Part shown: piece by piece, positions 1 to 8,819 of the stretch
Layout: every line of letters starts with the position of its first letter
How positions within the stretch are numbered: the stretch's first letter is position 1
Assembly: GCF_001482305.1 (NCBI RefSeq)
Contig: NZ_LOHP01000059.1
Coordinates: 1-37,707, forward strand
Length of the DNA stretch: 37,707 nt
From: Leucobacter sp. G161
GTDB taxonomy: Bacteria; Actinomycetota; Actinomycetes; Actinomycetales; Microbacteriaceae
Direction of reading: 5' to 3'
The notes under the pieces: model-generated
The model's input: the letters and a program-made list of their open reading frames with translations, nothing else
The model's database searches: none
What the model was told of the DNA's origin: nothing
Program-made: the position numbers and the translations under genes

Positions 1-2
1 CG

Positions 3-1157
3 GGCGGCGAGCCGTGGCCGGCCGAGGGCTTCGCCCCCGAGCAGGCAGTTGCCGCTCCCGCAGCGACAGCTGCGGCTTCCACTCCCGCTGTCCCGGCTCC
101 CGCTCCGGCAGCTCCGGCTCCGGAGACGGCGGTTCCCGCGGCCGCAGCTCCTGCTCCGGCGGCCACTGCACCTGCTCCCGCGGCAGCAGCTCCGGCTCCC
201 GCCGCACCGCCAGCGGCGAAGCCCGCTGCTCCGGCGAAGCCGAAGCGCGAGCCACGCATGATCGGCTCACGTTCGCTCTCGCAGTGGGTGAAGCTGGGCT
301 CGCTCGGCCTCGTCGGGCTGATCGTGCTGGCCGGCGTTATCGTCCTCGCTGCTCGCGGCGTCACCACGCTGCCGGGTGTCCCTGAGTTCGTTGAGCGGTA
401 CCCGGGCGAGTACGAGCCCGCGGTCGTCGCAGACGAGGGCTTCCCCGCTTGGGCGCGCTGGACGCACTTCCTCAACCTGTTCTTCATGGTGCTCATCGTG
501 CGCTCCGGGTTGATGGTGCGGCACCAGCAGAAGCCCGACGCGTTCTTCACGCCGAAGCGCGGCGGGAAGAAGATCTCGATCCACCTCTGGCTGCACACGA
601 GCATCGACCTGCTGTGGCTCGCGAACGGCATCATCTTCGTGGTGCTGCTCTTCGTGACCGGGCACTGGGCCCGTATTGTGCCGACGAGCTGGGAAGTGTT
701 CCCGAACGCCCTCTCGGCGATGCTCCAGTACCTCACGCTCGACTGGCCCGTGGAGAACGGGTGGGTGAACTACAACGCGCTCCAGCAGCTCATGTACTTC
801 ATAATCGTGTTCATTGCGGCACCCATCGCCGCGATCACGGGCGTGCGTATGAGTGAGTGGTGGCCGAAGAACAACGAGAAGCTCGACAAGGTCTTCCCGG
901 CCCAGCTCGCGCGGGTGCTCCATTACCCGACGATGCTGTTCTTCGTGGTGTTCGTGATCATCCACGTGTTCCTCGTGATGACCACGGGCGCGCTCCGCAA
1001 CCTCAACCACATGTACGCCGGTAATGACGGCGCTGGGTGGTTCGGGTTCTGGATGTTTGCCGCAGGGCTTGTCGCGATCGCGATCGCCTGGTTCGTGACG
1101 AGGCCGCTGCTCGTGGCCCCGATCGCGAACCTGTTCGGTAAAGTCAGCAACCGCTAG
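3..1157 (+). CDS. Cytochrome b/b561-type membrane protein, 5' end outside window
   Basis: The reading frame is open from the left edge, so the N-terminus is missing. The first ~85 visible codons encode a low-complexity Ala/Pro-rich linker. From codon 258 (Met-Ile-Gly-Ser) about 300 residues follow with several hydrophobic helices and His residues placed as in di-heme cytochrome b families: RWTHFLN, HLWLHTS, RVLHYPTM and VIIHVFLV. Such proteins pass electrons between the quinone pool and a partner oxidoreductase in the cytoplasmic membrane; no partner gene is visible to the right. A start at ATG 258 is possible, but the uninterrupted Ala/Pro frame upstream, with the codon use of a real linker, argues that the protein extends leftward. 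A strong hairpin follows the stop codon directly. The family call is fairly sure; the electron donor and acceptor are unknown. Confidence 0.8.
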   Translation, partial: GGEPWPAEGFAPEQAVAAPAATAAASTPAVPAPAPAAPAPETAVPAAAAPAPAATAPAPAAAAPAPAAPPAAKPAAPAKPKREPRMIGSRSLSQWVKLGSLGLVGLIVLAGVIVLAARGVTTLPGVPEFVERYPGEYEPAVVADEGFPAWARWTHFLNLFFMVLIVRSGLMVRHQQKPDAFFTPKRGGKKISIHLWLHTSIDLLWLANGIIFVVLLFVTGHWARIVPTSWEVFPNALSAMLQYLTLDWPVENGWVNYNALQQLMYFIIVFIAAPIAAITGVRMSEWWPKNNEKLDKVFPAQLARVLHYPTMLFFVVFVIIHVFLVMTTGALRNLNHMYAGNDGAGWFGFWMFAAGLVAIAIAWFVTRPLLVAPIANLFGKVSNR

Positions 1158-1184
1158 GTGGTGCGCGGCATCGCCGCGCACCAC
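1158..1184 (+). terminator. Hairpin terminator after the cytochrome b gene
   Basis: A perfect 12-bp GC-rich inverted repeat (1158-1169 with 1173-1184, 3-nt loop) begins at the base after the stop codon. There is no T-tract, which is common for actinobacterial terminators. Confidence 0.7.
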
Positions 1185-1210
1185 ACCCCGAAACACCAGG
1201 AGGTGTGGCA

Positions 1211-2224
1211 GTGGATTCCGTTCGCCCCACAAGCGATAGCCAGTGGAACGCGCTCCAAGCAGGAGCGGTTCCCGCGGTCGAAGAGGTCCGTCCAGGGATC
1301 CACGCCATCGCCCTCGACATGCCTGGCATGCAGCCCCCGTACGCGTACAGCTACGCGATTCTTGCGGGCGGGGGCTCGCGTGCCGTGCACATCATCGACG
1401 CCGGGCTCGACACCGACGAGAACTGGGTAGCGTTCGGGGACGCGCTGGCCGCGCTCGGCCGTGAGCTCACGGACATCGAGACGGTGACGATAACGCATTT
1501 GCACTTCGATCACACGGGCCTCGCCAACCGCATTCGGGAGGCTTCCGGAGCGACGGTGCGCATGCACACTGCGGAGGCGGCAGCGATCGCCGAGGGCCTG
1601 CAGTTCTCGGCGGGTCACGATGTGGGCGACATGCTCGGCAAGTGGGGCGTGCCCGAGGAATCGCGCGCCGCGCTGCTTGCGATTGCGACGTCCCGCGCCG
1701 ACTTCGGCAGCGTCGTCATTGTCGACGAGGAGGCGACCGACGGCGAGATCCTCGACTTCGGCAGCTACCGTGCAACGGTGATTCACACCCCCGGGCACAC
1801 GACCGGGCACATCTGCCTGGCACTCGAGGGCGAAGCCGCAGTTTTCACCGGGGACCACGTCCTTCCGCTGATCAACCCCGGGATCGCGCTCGGCGGACGC
1901 CTTACCGCCGATCCGCTCGGCGAATACTACGACTCACTCGAGCGTCTCGCGCCCTACGCGGACGCTGAGGCGCTGCCGGGGCATGGGTTCAGGTTCGCGA
2001 GCCTTGGCGCCAGGTGCGCCCAAATCCGCGCCCATCACGAGGCCCGCACGGCTCAAGCCGCGCAGGTACTTGCAGCGGAGCCTGACCTCGCGGTCTGGGA
2101 TCTCGCCAGCCGACTGACGTGGACCGGAGGTTGGGAGGCGTTGCCGATCGTGTCACGAGTCTCAGCGCTCGCGCAGACCGACATGCACCTCGCGCGAGTG
2201 CGCAAAGCGGCACCCGCGCGCTAA
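1211..2224 (+). CDS. MBL-fold metallo-hydrolase
   Basis: A 337-residue protein with the metallo-beta-lactamase signature HLHFDH at about residues 96-101. Later metal ligands are seen in HTPGHTTGH, FTGDHVLP and ALPGHGFRF, so the di-zinc site looks complete. The family hydrolyses thioesters, lactones, phosphodiesters and other substrates; the C-terminal extension with a winged-helix-like end resembles the LACTB2/glyoxalase-II-like branch, but no substrate can be assigned. Start choice: AGGAGG lies at 1198-1203, one base from an in-frame GTG at 1205 but seven bases from GTG 1211, so 1211 is preferred. It is likely its own transcription unit, after the cytochrome b terminator and convergent with the next gene. 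Confidence 0.85.
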   Translation: MDSVRPTSDSQWNALQAGAVPAVEEVRPGIHAIALDMPGMQPPYAYSYAILAGGGSRAVHIIDAGLDTDENWVAFGDALAALGRELTDIETVTITHLHFDHTGLANRIREASGATVRMHTAEAAAIAEGLQFSAGHDVGDMLGKWGVPEESRAALLAIATSRADFGSVVIVDEEATDGEILDFGSYRATVIHTPGHTTGHICLALEGEAAVFTGDHVLPLINPGIALGGRLTADPLGEYYDSLERLAPYADAEALPGHGFRFASLGARCAQIRAHHEARTAQAAQVLAAEPDLAVWDLASRLTWTGGWEALPIVSRVSALAQTDMHLARVRKAAPAR

Positions 2225-2239
2225 CCGTTCCCGGCAGCC

Positions 2240-4159
2240 TCATCGCACGGTGACGGTCACCATCAGGTGATCGGAGAGCTGCGACTCGACCACTCCGGCG
2301 TCGAGAACCTCAAGGTCGGAAACGAACAGGTGGTCGATCTGCTGCTGCGGATCCTCAGCTGACCAAGTGGGTGCAGGCCGGTGTCCGTCGAGCGCATCGG
2401 CGGCGCCAGCGGTGAGGAGCGCTCGCCAGGCGGCACTTCCTGGCTCGGTGTTCAGGTCGCCGCCGGCAATCATCGGGCCGCTTGCAGCTGCCTCGCTCAT
2501 GGCGTCAGCGAGCACCTCCGCCTGCCTGAGGGTGGCACCGTCGGCATCGGGCTGCAGGTGAGTGGAGATCAGCCCGATCTGCTTGCCCCGCCAGGCGACG
2601 CTGATCTGGGTCATGGCCGCCCCGGTGAGCGAGTCGAATGTTGGGAGCGGGGTAGCCCCTGCGTTTCCCAGCGGCAGCGAGGTGAGGATCGCGTCTCCCC
2701 ACACTTGGTCGCCAGCGGGGCCGAAGACGAGCTGCATGTCCAGCAGCCGGGCGAGGATCGCCAGCTGATCCTGCCCGCCGTTGAGGAGCCAGCCGCGGTC
2801 GACCTCGCTGAGCATCGCGACCTGTGCGCCGCTGTCGCGGATCTGCTCGGCCACGCCGACAGGATCGAATACGCCGTCGATGCCGTAGCCCATGCGGAGG
2901 TTGTAGGCCGCAACCGTGAGCGTGTTTGCGGACGCGGCAGGGTGGGCGGTGTCGGCGTCACGTTCGGGGTCGGGCAGCTCATCGAGCGCCTGCACCGTGA
3001 GCGGGGGGCCGAGTACCGTGAGCGCTGCAGCGAACGCGGCGATGATGCCGACTGTTCCGGTCAACGGGCGCCAGCGAATGCCGGGCTCGACGGCGCTGGC
3101 TGGTTCCTGCGCGGGCGTGCCAGCTGGACCGGCCGGACGCCGCAGGAGGGCAGCAGCCGTGATGAGCGCGGCGAGGGCCACGATGCCCCAGTCTGCGCGG
3201 TACCCCAGGTCGTAGCCCGCGTAGAACAGGAAGAGGAACGCCACCCACACGATCCCGCCTGCCGCGGTCGCGAGAGCCGCGCGGCGCGGACTGCCCGGCC
3301 TGCTGGGGAGGGCGGCGAGTCGGGCGAGCGCGGCAGGGCCGAGCGCGAATGCAGCGAGCGACCACAGGCTGAGTTGGCCAGGGATCCCACCGCGGGTGAC
3401 CTCGAGCGGCACTGCCACGAGCACCGCGGCGAGGAACACCGCTGCCGCGACCCACGGTCGGCGACGCGACTGCGGAAGGAACGCGAACACGACCGCCAGC
3501 CAGACGCCGATAACCACGAAGAACGGCCCCCAGAGCAGGTTCACCGTCGAGCCGCGGCCGACGTTGGCGAGGGCGAGCTGCAACACGAGCAGCACCGGGA
3601 ACACGAGGAGACCTGCGAGCGGCGTAGCCGGCGGTTCGGGCAGGCTCGTGAGGAGGGACCGGAACGCGACGACGATGAGCGCAGCCTGGGCAAGCAAGAG
3701 CACGACGTCGAGCGGATCCTGGCGCCAGACCGCGCCGAAAGACCCGAGGGCGGCGTGTGTCGAGGTAGCGATTGCGACGCCGAGGAAGACATTGGGCACC
3801 AGGCTCTGTCCGGTGGTTCCCGCGATAAGGCAGAGCGAAGCGATCGCGAGGAACACGCCGAGGGAGCTGCCGTAGAGCTGGAAGTCGCCGCCAGCCGGGT
3901 TCACGCGCAGCGCGATCCGCACCGCAAACGCGGCGACGAGCAACCACGCGGCGAGACGGGGCGCTTGGCCGCGGATGAACGCGAGCAGCAGCAGCGAGGC
4001 GGCAATCACCGCGAGCGCGAACGCACCCATCACCTCGGGCGGGGTCTCGGCGGCTCGACCAAAGAGCGTGATGAGTGACGGCGTCCAGAGCCGCCACAGG
4101 TCGGTGAGTAACCAGACGGCAATGACAGCTGGGACAGACACAGCACTGAGTCTTCTCAT
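2240..4159 (-). CDS. Membrane-anchored endonuclease/exonuclease/phosphatase (EEP) family protein
   Basis: The first ~370 residues are a multi-helix membrane region (roughly ten hydrophobic segments). The last ~230 residues are an EEP/DNase I-like domain with the expected motifs in order: AAYNLRMG, LSEVDRG, GGDLNTEP, QQIDHLFVS and the terminal LSDHLMV. All metal- and phosphate-site residues of the fold appear present. EEP enzymes cleave phosphodiester or phosphomonoester bonds in nucleic acids, lipids or inositides; a polytopic N-terminus suggests a membrane or lipid-linked substrate, which is inference. ATG 4159 (Met-Arg-Arg-Leu then a hydrophobic helix) is chosen over longer upstream frames because those encode Arg/Pro-rich non-protein-like sequence. 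The gene runs convergent to the MBL gene with a 15-bp gap. Confidence 0.85.
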   Translation of the reverse strand: MRRLSAVSVPAVIAVWLLTDLWRLWTPSLITLFGRAAETPPEVMGAFALAVIAASLLLLAFIRGQAPRLAAWLLVAAFAVRIALRVNPAGGDFQLYGSSLGVFLAIASLCLIAGTTGQSLVPNVFLGVAIATSTHAALGSFGAVWRQDPLDVVLLLAQAALIVVAFRSLLTSLPEPPATPLAGLLVFPVLLVLQLALANVGRGSTVNLLWGPFFVVIGVWLAVVFAFLPQSRRRPWVAAAVFLAAVLVAVPLEVTRGGIPGQLSLWSLAAFALGPAALARLAALPSRPGSPRRAALATAAGGIVWVAFLFLFYAGYDLGYRADWGIVALAALITAAALLRRPAGPAGTPAQEPASAVEPGIRWRPLTGTVGIIAAFAAALTVLGPPLTVQALDELPDPERDADTAHPAASANTLTVAAYNLRMGYGIDGVFDPVGVAEQIRDSGAQVAMLSEVDRGWLLNGGQDQLAILARLLDMQLVFGPAGDQVWGDAILTSLPLGNAGATPLPTFDSLTGAAMTQISVAWRGKQIGLISTHLQPDADGATLRQAEVLADAMSEAAASGPMIAGGDLNTEPGSAAWRALLTAGAADALDGHRPAPTWSAEDPQQQIDHLFVSDLEVLDAGVVESQLSDHLMVTVTVR

Positions 4160-4224
4160 GGTGCCACCGTAACCCGGACCCGAGAAAAACGGGGGAAATC
4201 TACCCGCGCACCGGCCCCACTCGG

Positions 4225-5226
4225 TCAGTCGTGGGAGCGGAGACCGGGAATATCGTGGCTTTCCGGTTCGAGCTGCAGTGTCGAATGCTCGAGGTGGAAG
4301 TGCTCCATGAGACAGGCCTTCAACTCGTCGAGCACCGCGTGGTACCCGCGTTCGCTCCAAGAGTCATCGGTGATCGTGACGTGTGCAGAGAACGCCGGAA
4401 CGCCCGAGGTGATCGTCCACGCGTGTACGTCGTGTACCTCAACGACGCCGGGGACGGCGAGCATGTGCTCGCGGGCCGCATCGACGTCGAGGTCCTTCGG
4501 GGCGGCCTCGAGGAGTACCGTCACGACGTCGCGCAGCAGACTGTAGGCGCGCGGCGCGATGAGCAGCGCGATCGCGATCGACGCGATTTGGTCGGCAACC
4601 ATCCACCCGGAGAACGCGATGATGATGCCAGCGACGATGACCGCGACCGACCCGAGCAGATCGCCGAGCACCTCGAGGTAGGCGCCCCGAACGTTCAGGC
4701 TCTCCTTCTGTCCGGACCGCAGAATAAGCAGCGAGACGAGGTTTGCAATCGCGCCGATGACTGCCGCGATGAGCATCGGTGTCGACTGCACCTCGACCTC
4801 GGACCCGAAGCGGGCGATGGCCTGCACGAAGATGACGACAGCGATGACGCCGAGCACGATGCCGTTCGCGAGCGCGGCGAGCACCTCAACGCGGAGATAG
4901 CCGTAGGTGCGTTTGGAGTTCGCGGGAAGGGTCGCGATGATGCTTGCGAGCAGCGCAATGGCGACGCCGGTCGCATCGGTGAGCATGTGCCCGGAGTCGG
5001 CGAGCAGCGCGAGCGACTTCGAAATGAAGGCACCGATGATCTGCACGAGAAACACGCTGAGGGTGATTGCGAGGACGAGGATCAGTCGCTTGCGGTGCTT
5101 CCCGGTTGGGGTCGCAGCGCCCTCGAGGCCGTGCGAATGGCCGGCATGCCCCTCGGCGTCATCAGTCGTCGTGGGTGCCGCCGGGTGGCCGGCGCTGAAT
5201 TCGGGTTCGCAGCTCGGATCATCCAT
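4225..5226 (-). CDS. Cation diffusion facilitator (CDF) family metal exporter
   Basis: A 333-residue CDF protein: a short His-containing N-terminus (HAGHSHG), six transmembrane helices with the ADSGHMLTD motif (the HxxxD metal site of helix 2) and a second Asp in MVADQI (helix 5), then the cytoplasmic ferredoxin-like domain containing HDVHAW. CDF proteins export Zn2+, Co2+, Cd2+ or related ions in exchange for protons; the HxxxD form usually means Zn/Cd. ATG 5226 is given as start; a TTG at 5235 has a better-spaced G-rich Shine-Dalgarno-like stretch and is a real alternative. It may balance the zinc importer at 8820-12979, but no Zur-like site was noticed in front of it. Confidence 0.92.
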   Translation of the reverse strand: MDDPSCEPEFSAGHPAAPTTTDDAEGHAGHSHGLEGAATPTGKHRKRLILVLAITLSVFLVQIIGAFISKSLALLADSGHMLTDATGVAIALLASIIATLPANSKRTYGYLRVEVLAALANGIVLGVIAVVIFVQAIARFGSEVEVQSTPMLIAAVIGAIANLVSLLILRSGQKESLNVRGAYLEVLGDLLGSVAVIVAGIIIAFSGWMVADQIASIAIALLIAPRAYSLLRDVVTVLLEAAPKDLDVDAAREHMLAVPGVVEVHDVHAWTITSGVPAFSAHVTITDDSWSERGYHAVLDELKACLMEHFHLEHSTLQLEPESHDIPGLRSHD

Positions 5227-5308
5227 GATTCGCAATGCTACCCCCGAAACCTATTGAAAACTCAGCTGCGTGATATGTCGGGGCTCTTGCGGGGTCGGCC
5301 GGGTGGTG

Positions 5309-6088
5309 TCAGCGCAGGAGGAGGTAGAGCGATCCGAGGGCGGTGCCGGCAATCACGGCCCACTCGAACGCCCGCTGTTTGATGCGCGCCGCGATCCAGC
5401 GACCGATGAATGCGCCGACGACGACCGCGGGAACCAGCAGGAGATCGAGCTGGAGTGACGCGGGGGTGATGAGGCCAAGTCCGATCGAGATTGGGAGCTT
5501 CACGAGGTTGATCACCGCGAAGAACCAGGCCGCCGTGCCGAGGAAGGTCTTGACCGGAAGCTTCGCCGCGAGAAAGTAGAGCGACATGACCGGACCACCA
5601 GCGTTCGCGACCATCGTCGTGAACCCGCCGAGCGCACCAAAGCCCGCCCGGGCTCCGAGTCCGGAGAGCGGGGCAGCGGCAGCAGGAGTGCCGGTCGAGG
5701 CGCTCCGTCGAGGCCGCAGCCGCTGCCAGAGGTTGACGGCGATGAGGCACAGCAGAATGGTTCCAATGAGCCGCCGCACCCAGCCGTCGTCGGCAAGGGC
5801 AAGGAAGGCTGCGCCCGCCGCAAGCCCGACCGCAGCAAAGGGGATCAGTCTGACGAGCGCACGCCAGTCGGCCTCGCGCCGATAGCTCACGAGCGCGAAC
5901 ACGTCGCCCACGATGAGGAGCAGCAACAGCGCGCCCGTCGATGCCTTGGCCGGGAGGATCGCCGCGAAGATCGCGATGGAGATCGTGTTGATGCCGGGCA
6001 GCGCAGTCTTCGAAATGCCGACGAGCAGCGCGGCGACCGCGAGCCACATCCAGGCGTGCGGGGCGAGCTCGAGCGGGGCCAGGGTCAT
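5309..6088 (-). CDS. Sulfite exporter TauE/SafE family protein
   Basis: A 259-residue membrane protein with about eight hydrophobic helices, beginning with a helix that contains GISKTALPGIN, the typical TauE/SafE N-terminal signature. A second repeat follows with FTTMVANAGGPVMSLYFL. The family moves sulfite, sulfoacetate or other organosulfur anions across the inner membrane; the substrate here is unknown. A GAGGGG ribosome-binding stretch precedes ATG 6088. The amidase gene ends only nine bases upstream, so the two are probably co-transcribed. Confidence 0.93.
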   Translation of the reverse strand: MTLAPLELAPHAWMWLAVAALLVGISKTALPGINTISIAIFAAILPAKASTGALLLLLIVGDVFALVSYRREADWRALVRLIPFAAVGLAAGAAFLALADDGWVRRLIGTILLCLIAVNLWQRLRPRRSASTGTPAAAAPLSGLGARAGFGALGGFTTMVANAGGPVMSLYFLAAKLPVKTFLGTAAWFFAVINLVKLPISIGLGLITPASLQLDLLLVPAVVVGAFIGRWIAARIKQRAFEWAVIAGTALGSLYLLLR

Positions 6089-6097
6089 CCCCTCAGC

Positions 6098-7522
6098 CTA
6101 CCCAGCTGCGGGGCGCTGCTCCCGATCCTGCATGAGCTGCGCCGCAAGCGCGAGCAGCTGCGGCTCGCTTCCCTGCCGGCCAATGAGTTGCACGCCAACC
6201 GGCAGCCCGGCCGCATCGTGCGTGATGGGCACCGCGATCGCCGGCAACCCCGACACGTTCACCATCGAAGTGAACGGCGTCCACTGGCACTGCAGACGGT
6301 AGTCATCTGCCGGCGCGAGGCCGAGGAACTCCCCGATGAGCGGCGGTGCCATCGCGAGGCCCGGGGTGAGCACCACGTCCGTCTGGCCCCAGAGCGCCCG
6401 CACCTCGCGGGCGAAGCCGCGGAGCCGCGCGGCGCTCTCGCGGTGCTGCGGCAGGGAACGGGCGAGTGCGCGCCCGCGCATCTCCCGGGTGAGCGGGGTG
6501 AGCAGCTCGACCTGCGTCGCATCGAGCTCCATGAGCGAGAGCCCAGAGATCCAGCCCTCCGTAAAGAAGTCGAAGTACTCGGGGTCGTAGCGGAATTCTG
6601 CGGTGTCGACCTGATGCCCGAGGGCGGTGAGCCGCTCGGACGCCGCCGCAAATGCGCCGAGGGCATCGGGGGAGAGCTCGATGTCCATTGCCGATTCGAA
6701 CGGGGAGACGGTGCTCGTAGCGACCGTCAGGCCCCGCAGCGTGTCCGCCCGCCGCACCGCCGCCGCGTGATCACCCCGCCGCTTCGGCTCGGCCATCGCG
6801 TCCATGAGCAGCGCGGCATCTGCTGCGCTGTGCGCGATGGGGCCGGACACCGTGAGCACCGGCCCGCCGAAGCTGTCCTCGTAGCCGGTCGTCACATCCC
6901 CCGGCACCGCGCCGAGCCCCGGCTTGAGGCCGACGAGCCCGCAGGCGAGCGCCGGGATGCGAATCGATCCGCCGCCGTCGCTGCCCGGCGCGACGGGAAG
7001 CAGCCCTGCCGCTACGGCCGCGGCTGATCCGCCGCTGGATCCGCCCGATGTGCGCGTGAGGTCGAACGGATTGCGCGACGGGGCAGCGACGAGGTTCTCC
7101 GAATAGCAATTCAGCCCGAACTCGGGCACCTGGGTCTTGCCAAGTGACACCGTGCCAGCGGCCTTGAGTCCGGCGACAACCGGGTGATCGGTTGCCGCGA
7201 GCCTGTGCGGCTGCGCGGCTGAGCCTCCGGTTGTCAGCGCGCCGGCGACATCAACGATGTCCTTGTGTGCGATCGGCAGGCCGAGCAGCGGCGGGAGATC
7301 CTGGCTGTCGGTCGTGGCCGCGAAGCGTGCGTCTGCGGCGCTCGCCGCTTCGAGCGCGGCATCCGCGGTGACGGTGACGAAAGCGCCGAGGTCAGCGCGG
7401 TCAGCGATGCGCTCGAGGAAGTGCTCCGCCGCGGCAACCGCGCTCACCTCGCCCGCGCGCATCGCGTCGCGCAGCCCGACAGCAGAGGAGAACGGTTCAG
7501 GTGACGACGCCAGTGTGCCCAT
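6098..7522 (-). CDS. Amidase (amidase-signature family)
   Basis: A 474-residue amidase-signature enzyme. The Ser-cisSer-Lys triad is visible: Lys in [14 protein letters not shown], the Gly/Ser-rich [16 protein letters not shown], and the nucleophilic Ser region [12 protein letters not shown]. Members hydrolyse amide bonds of small amides, aryl amides or, as GatA, make Gln-tRNA; absence of gatB and gatC neighbours argues for a catabolic amidase. It is cytoplasmic, with no signal peptide. GGAGGT lies directly against ATG 7522 without the normal spacing, so the start is slightly uncertain, although no better in-frame start is near. It is followed closely by the TauE/SafE gene. Confidence 0.9.
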   Translation of the reverse strand: MGTLASSPEPFSSAVGLRDAMRAGEVSAVAAAEHFLERIADRADLGAFVTVTADAALEAASAADARFAATTDSQDLPPLLGLPIAHKDIVDVAGALTTGGSAAQPHRLAATDHPVVAGLKAAGTVSLGKTQVPEFGLNCYSENLVAAPSRNPFDLTRTSGGSSGGSAAAVAAGLLPVAPGSDGGGSIRIPALACGLVGLKPGLGAVPGDVTTGYEDSFGGPVLTVSGPIAHSAADAALLMDAMAEPKRRGDHAAAVRRADTLRGLTVATSTVSPFESAMDIELSPDALGAFAAASERLTALGHQVDTAEFRYDPEYFDFFTEGWISGLSLMELDATQVELLTPLTREMRGRALARSLPQHRESAARLRGFAREVRALWGQTDVVLTPGLAMAPPLIGEFLGLAPADDYRLQCQWTPFTSMVNVSGLPAIAVPITHDAAGLPVGVQLIGRQGSEPQLLALAAQLMQDREQRPAAG

Positions 7523-7578
7523 ACCTCCGATAGTACGCGGCCGCGGGGCGGCATGACAGGGCGCGCGGGGCGCCCGCG

Positions 7579-8055
7579 CTATTGAGCCGAGAAGGTGTGT
7601 TCGAAGCCGTTGCCCGAGCCGCTCCGGCGAACGGAGAGCTCGTAGTTGCTCGTGGGGAGATCGCTGCTCACCATGGCGGAAATCCAGGCGGTCTGCATGC
7701 CCGGCCGGGTGATGGAGCTCGCGCCCCCGTCCCCCGCCCGCACGCCGATGCCGAGCGAATCTGTGGAGGTGAGGAACGCGTAGGCCACGACCCCATCCGC
7801 CGTCTGCGCGAGAAACTCGAACGTCTCGGGGCGCAGGGTGCCGACGTTGTAATTCGGGTCGGACTCGCTCATATCAACGAGCGACTGCGTGGCCTTCGCG
7901 ATGGTCTCGCTGCGCACCGCCTCGGGGACGCGGGGTGGCAGATCTGAGACAACCTGCACGACGAAGGTGACGAGCAGCGCTAGCGAGCCGAGCAGCGCAA
8001 GCGCCATTGCGGCGCTCGGGGCGATCTTTCGGCGAGTGTGCTGTGGTGCAGTCAC
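7579..8055 (-). CDS. Small single-helix membrane protein, paralog A
   Basis: A 158-residue protein of no family I recognise. A basic N-terminus (TRRKIAP) is followed by one strong transmembrane helix (ALALLGSLALLVTFVVQVV, about residues 20-38) and an extracytoplasmic domain that ends in ELSVRRSGSGNGFEHTF. The GTG start at 8055 is set by AGGAG six bases upstream; an open frame continues upstream but is unrelated sequence. It is the same length as the next gene and clearly homologous to it, with conserved N-terminus, helix, a LxPETxExLxxTADG segment and the C-terminal motif. Function unknown; by topology it is an extracytoplasmic domain tethered to the membrane, pilin- or sensor-like in shape only. 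Confidence 0.75.
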   Translation of the reverse strand: MTAPQHTRRKIAPSAAMALALLGSLALLVTFVVQVVSDLPPRVPEAVRSETIAKATQSLVDMSESDPNYNVGTLRPETFEFLAQTADGVVAYAFLTSTDSLGIGVRAGDGGASSITRPGMQTAWISAMVSSDLPTSNYELSVRRSGSGNGFEHTFSAQ

Positions 8056-8090
8056 TGTGTCTCCTAGCGTCGATGGTGGTGTGAGCCGGG

Positions 8091-8567
8091 CTACAGCTCC
8101 GTGAAGGTGTGCTCGAAGCCGCTGCCCGAACCGCTGCGGCGAACGGAGAGCTCGTACTGCTGCTTGTCGGTGCCCGAGCCGGTGAGGGTCGCGTTCAGTG
8201 AGCCAGCCTTCTCGGTGGGGGCACCGAGCTGCCACGCGTAGGCTGACGGGTCCTCGCCGCGCACGCCCAGCCCGAGGCGATCCTCGGTTGTCAGGAAGGC
8301 AAAGGCGATCGCGCCGTCGGCGGTGCGGTCGAGGATCTCCAGCGTTTCCGGCTGGATCTTGACGGCTGCGTTCTCTCTCGGGAGCTTCGCAGCGTCCTCC
8401 TCGAGAACAACCAGGAGCTCTGCGCGGGCTTCGTCCATGCCGCGGGGCGGGGCAGCCGCGGCGACCTGGAGTACGAAGGTGACGAGCAGGGCAAGCGATC
8501 CGAGCAGGGCAAGCGTCATGATGGTGGCCGGCGCGAGCCTGCGGCGGGTGTTCGCTGGGACGGTCAC
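8091..8567 (-). CDS. Small single-helix membrane protein, paralog B
   Basis: 158 residues, the tandem paralog of the preceding entry, transcribed first, with a 35-bp gap between the two. It shows a basic start (TRRRLAP), the same transmembrane helix (LALLGSLALLVTFVLQV), an acidic mid-section, the LGLGVRGED segment matching LGIGVRAGD in the partner, and the shared C-terminus SVRRSGSGSGFEHTF. AAGGAG sits six bases before GTG 8567. The 252-bp region upstream is shared with the divergent zinc operon. The family is unknown to me; conservation of both copies suggests a working pair, perhaps a heteromer. Confidence 0.75.
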   Translation of the reverse strand: MTVPANTRRRLAPATIMTLALLGSLALLVTFVLQVAAAAPPRGMDEARAELLVVLEEDAAKLPRENAAVKIQPETLEILDRTADGAIAFAFLTTEDRLGLGVRGEDPSAYAWQLGAPTEKAGSLNATLTGSGTDKQQYELSVRRSGSGSGFEHTFTEL

Positions 8568-8761
8568 AGAGTCTCCTTGTGTCAATGAGTGCTGTGGCCC
8601 ATCGTAGCCCGAGGGCCGGAGCGATTCCCGGGCGCTGCGTCCGGTAGGTCTGGAAAAGGCGGTGGGTATGTCGAAACAACCGGGAACGGGCATAGGAATG
8701 GACGAAAGCGTATCTATCGGCCGGAGGATCCGGGCAATGTTGCGAAAACGGCCCTCCTTGT

Positions 8762-8776
8762 TGCGAATGATTCTCA
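8762..8776. promoter_or_regulatory. Zur-box-like palindrome 1
   Basis: The 15-mer TGCGAATGATTCTCA matches the actinobacterial Zur consensus TGAAAATGATTTTCA (recalled from the literature) at 12 of 15 positions. It lies 44 bp before the start of the zinc-binding lipoprotein gene. Inferred zinc-responsive operator. Confidence 0.6.
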
Positions 8777-8789
8777 TAAGCGCATAGAC

Positions 8790-8804
8790 TGAGACTCGTT
8801 CTCA
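8790..8804. promoter_or_regulatory. Zur-box-like palindrome 2
   Basis: TGAGACTCGTTCTCA is an inverted repeat with 5-bp arms (TGAGA/TCTCA), similar to box 1 read on the other strand. It is 28 bp centre to centre from box 1 and 15 bp before ATG 8820. The pair suggests cooperative Zur repression of the zinc operon. Confidence 0.6.
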
Positions 8805-8819
8805 TTTAGAAAGTTTCTT

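Noticed and set aside
267..1232. Long minus-strand open frame opposite cytochrome b
   Set aside because: His/Arg/Glu-rich antisense shadow typical of high-GC genes; no motif or ribosome-binding site.
2381..4078. 565-codon plus-strand frame opposite the EEP gene
   Set aside because: Low-complexity Arg/Glu sequence from antisense codon bias; the minus strand has a complete catalytic domain.
8056..8805. Extension of the paralog A frame upstream to 8805
   Set aside because: It reads through paralog B in the wrong phase and gives Arg/Pro-rich sequence; a good ribosome-binding site marks GTG 8055.
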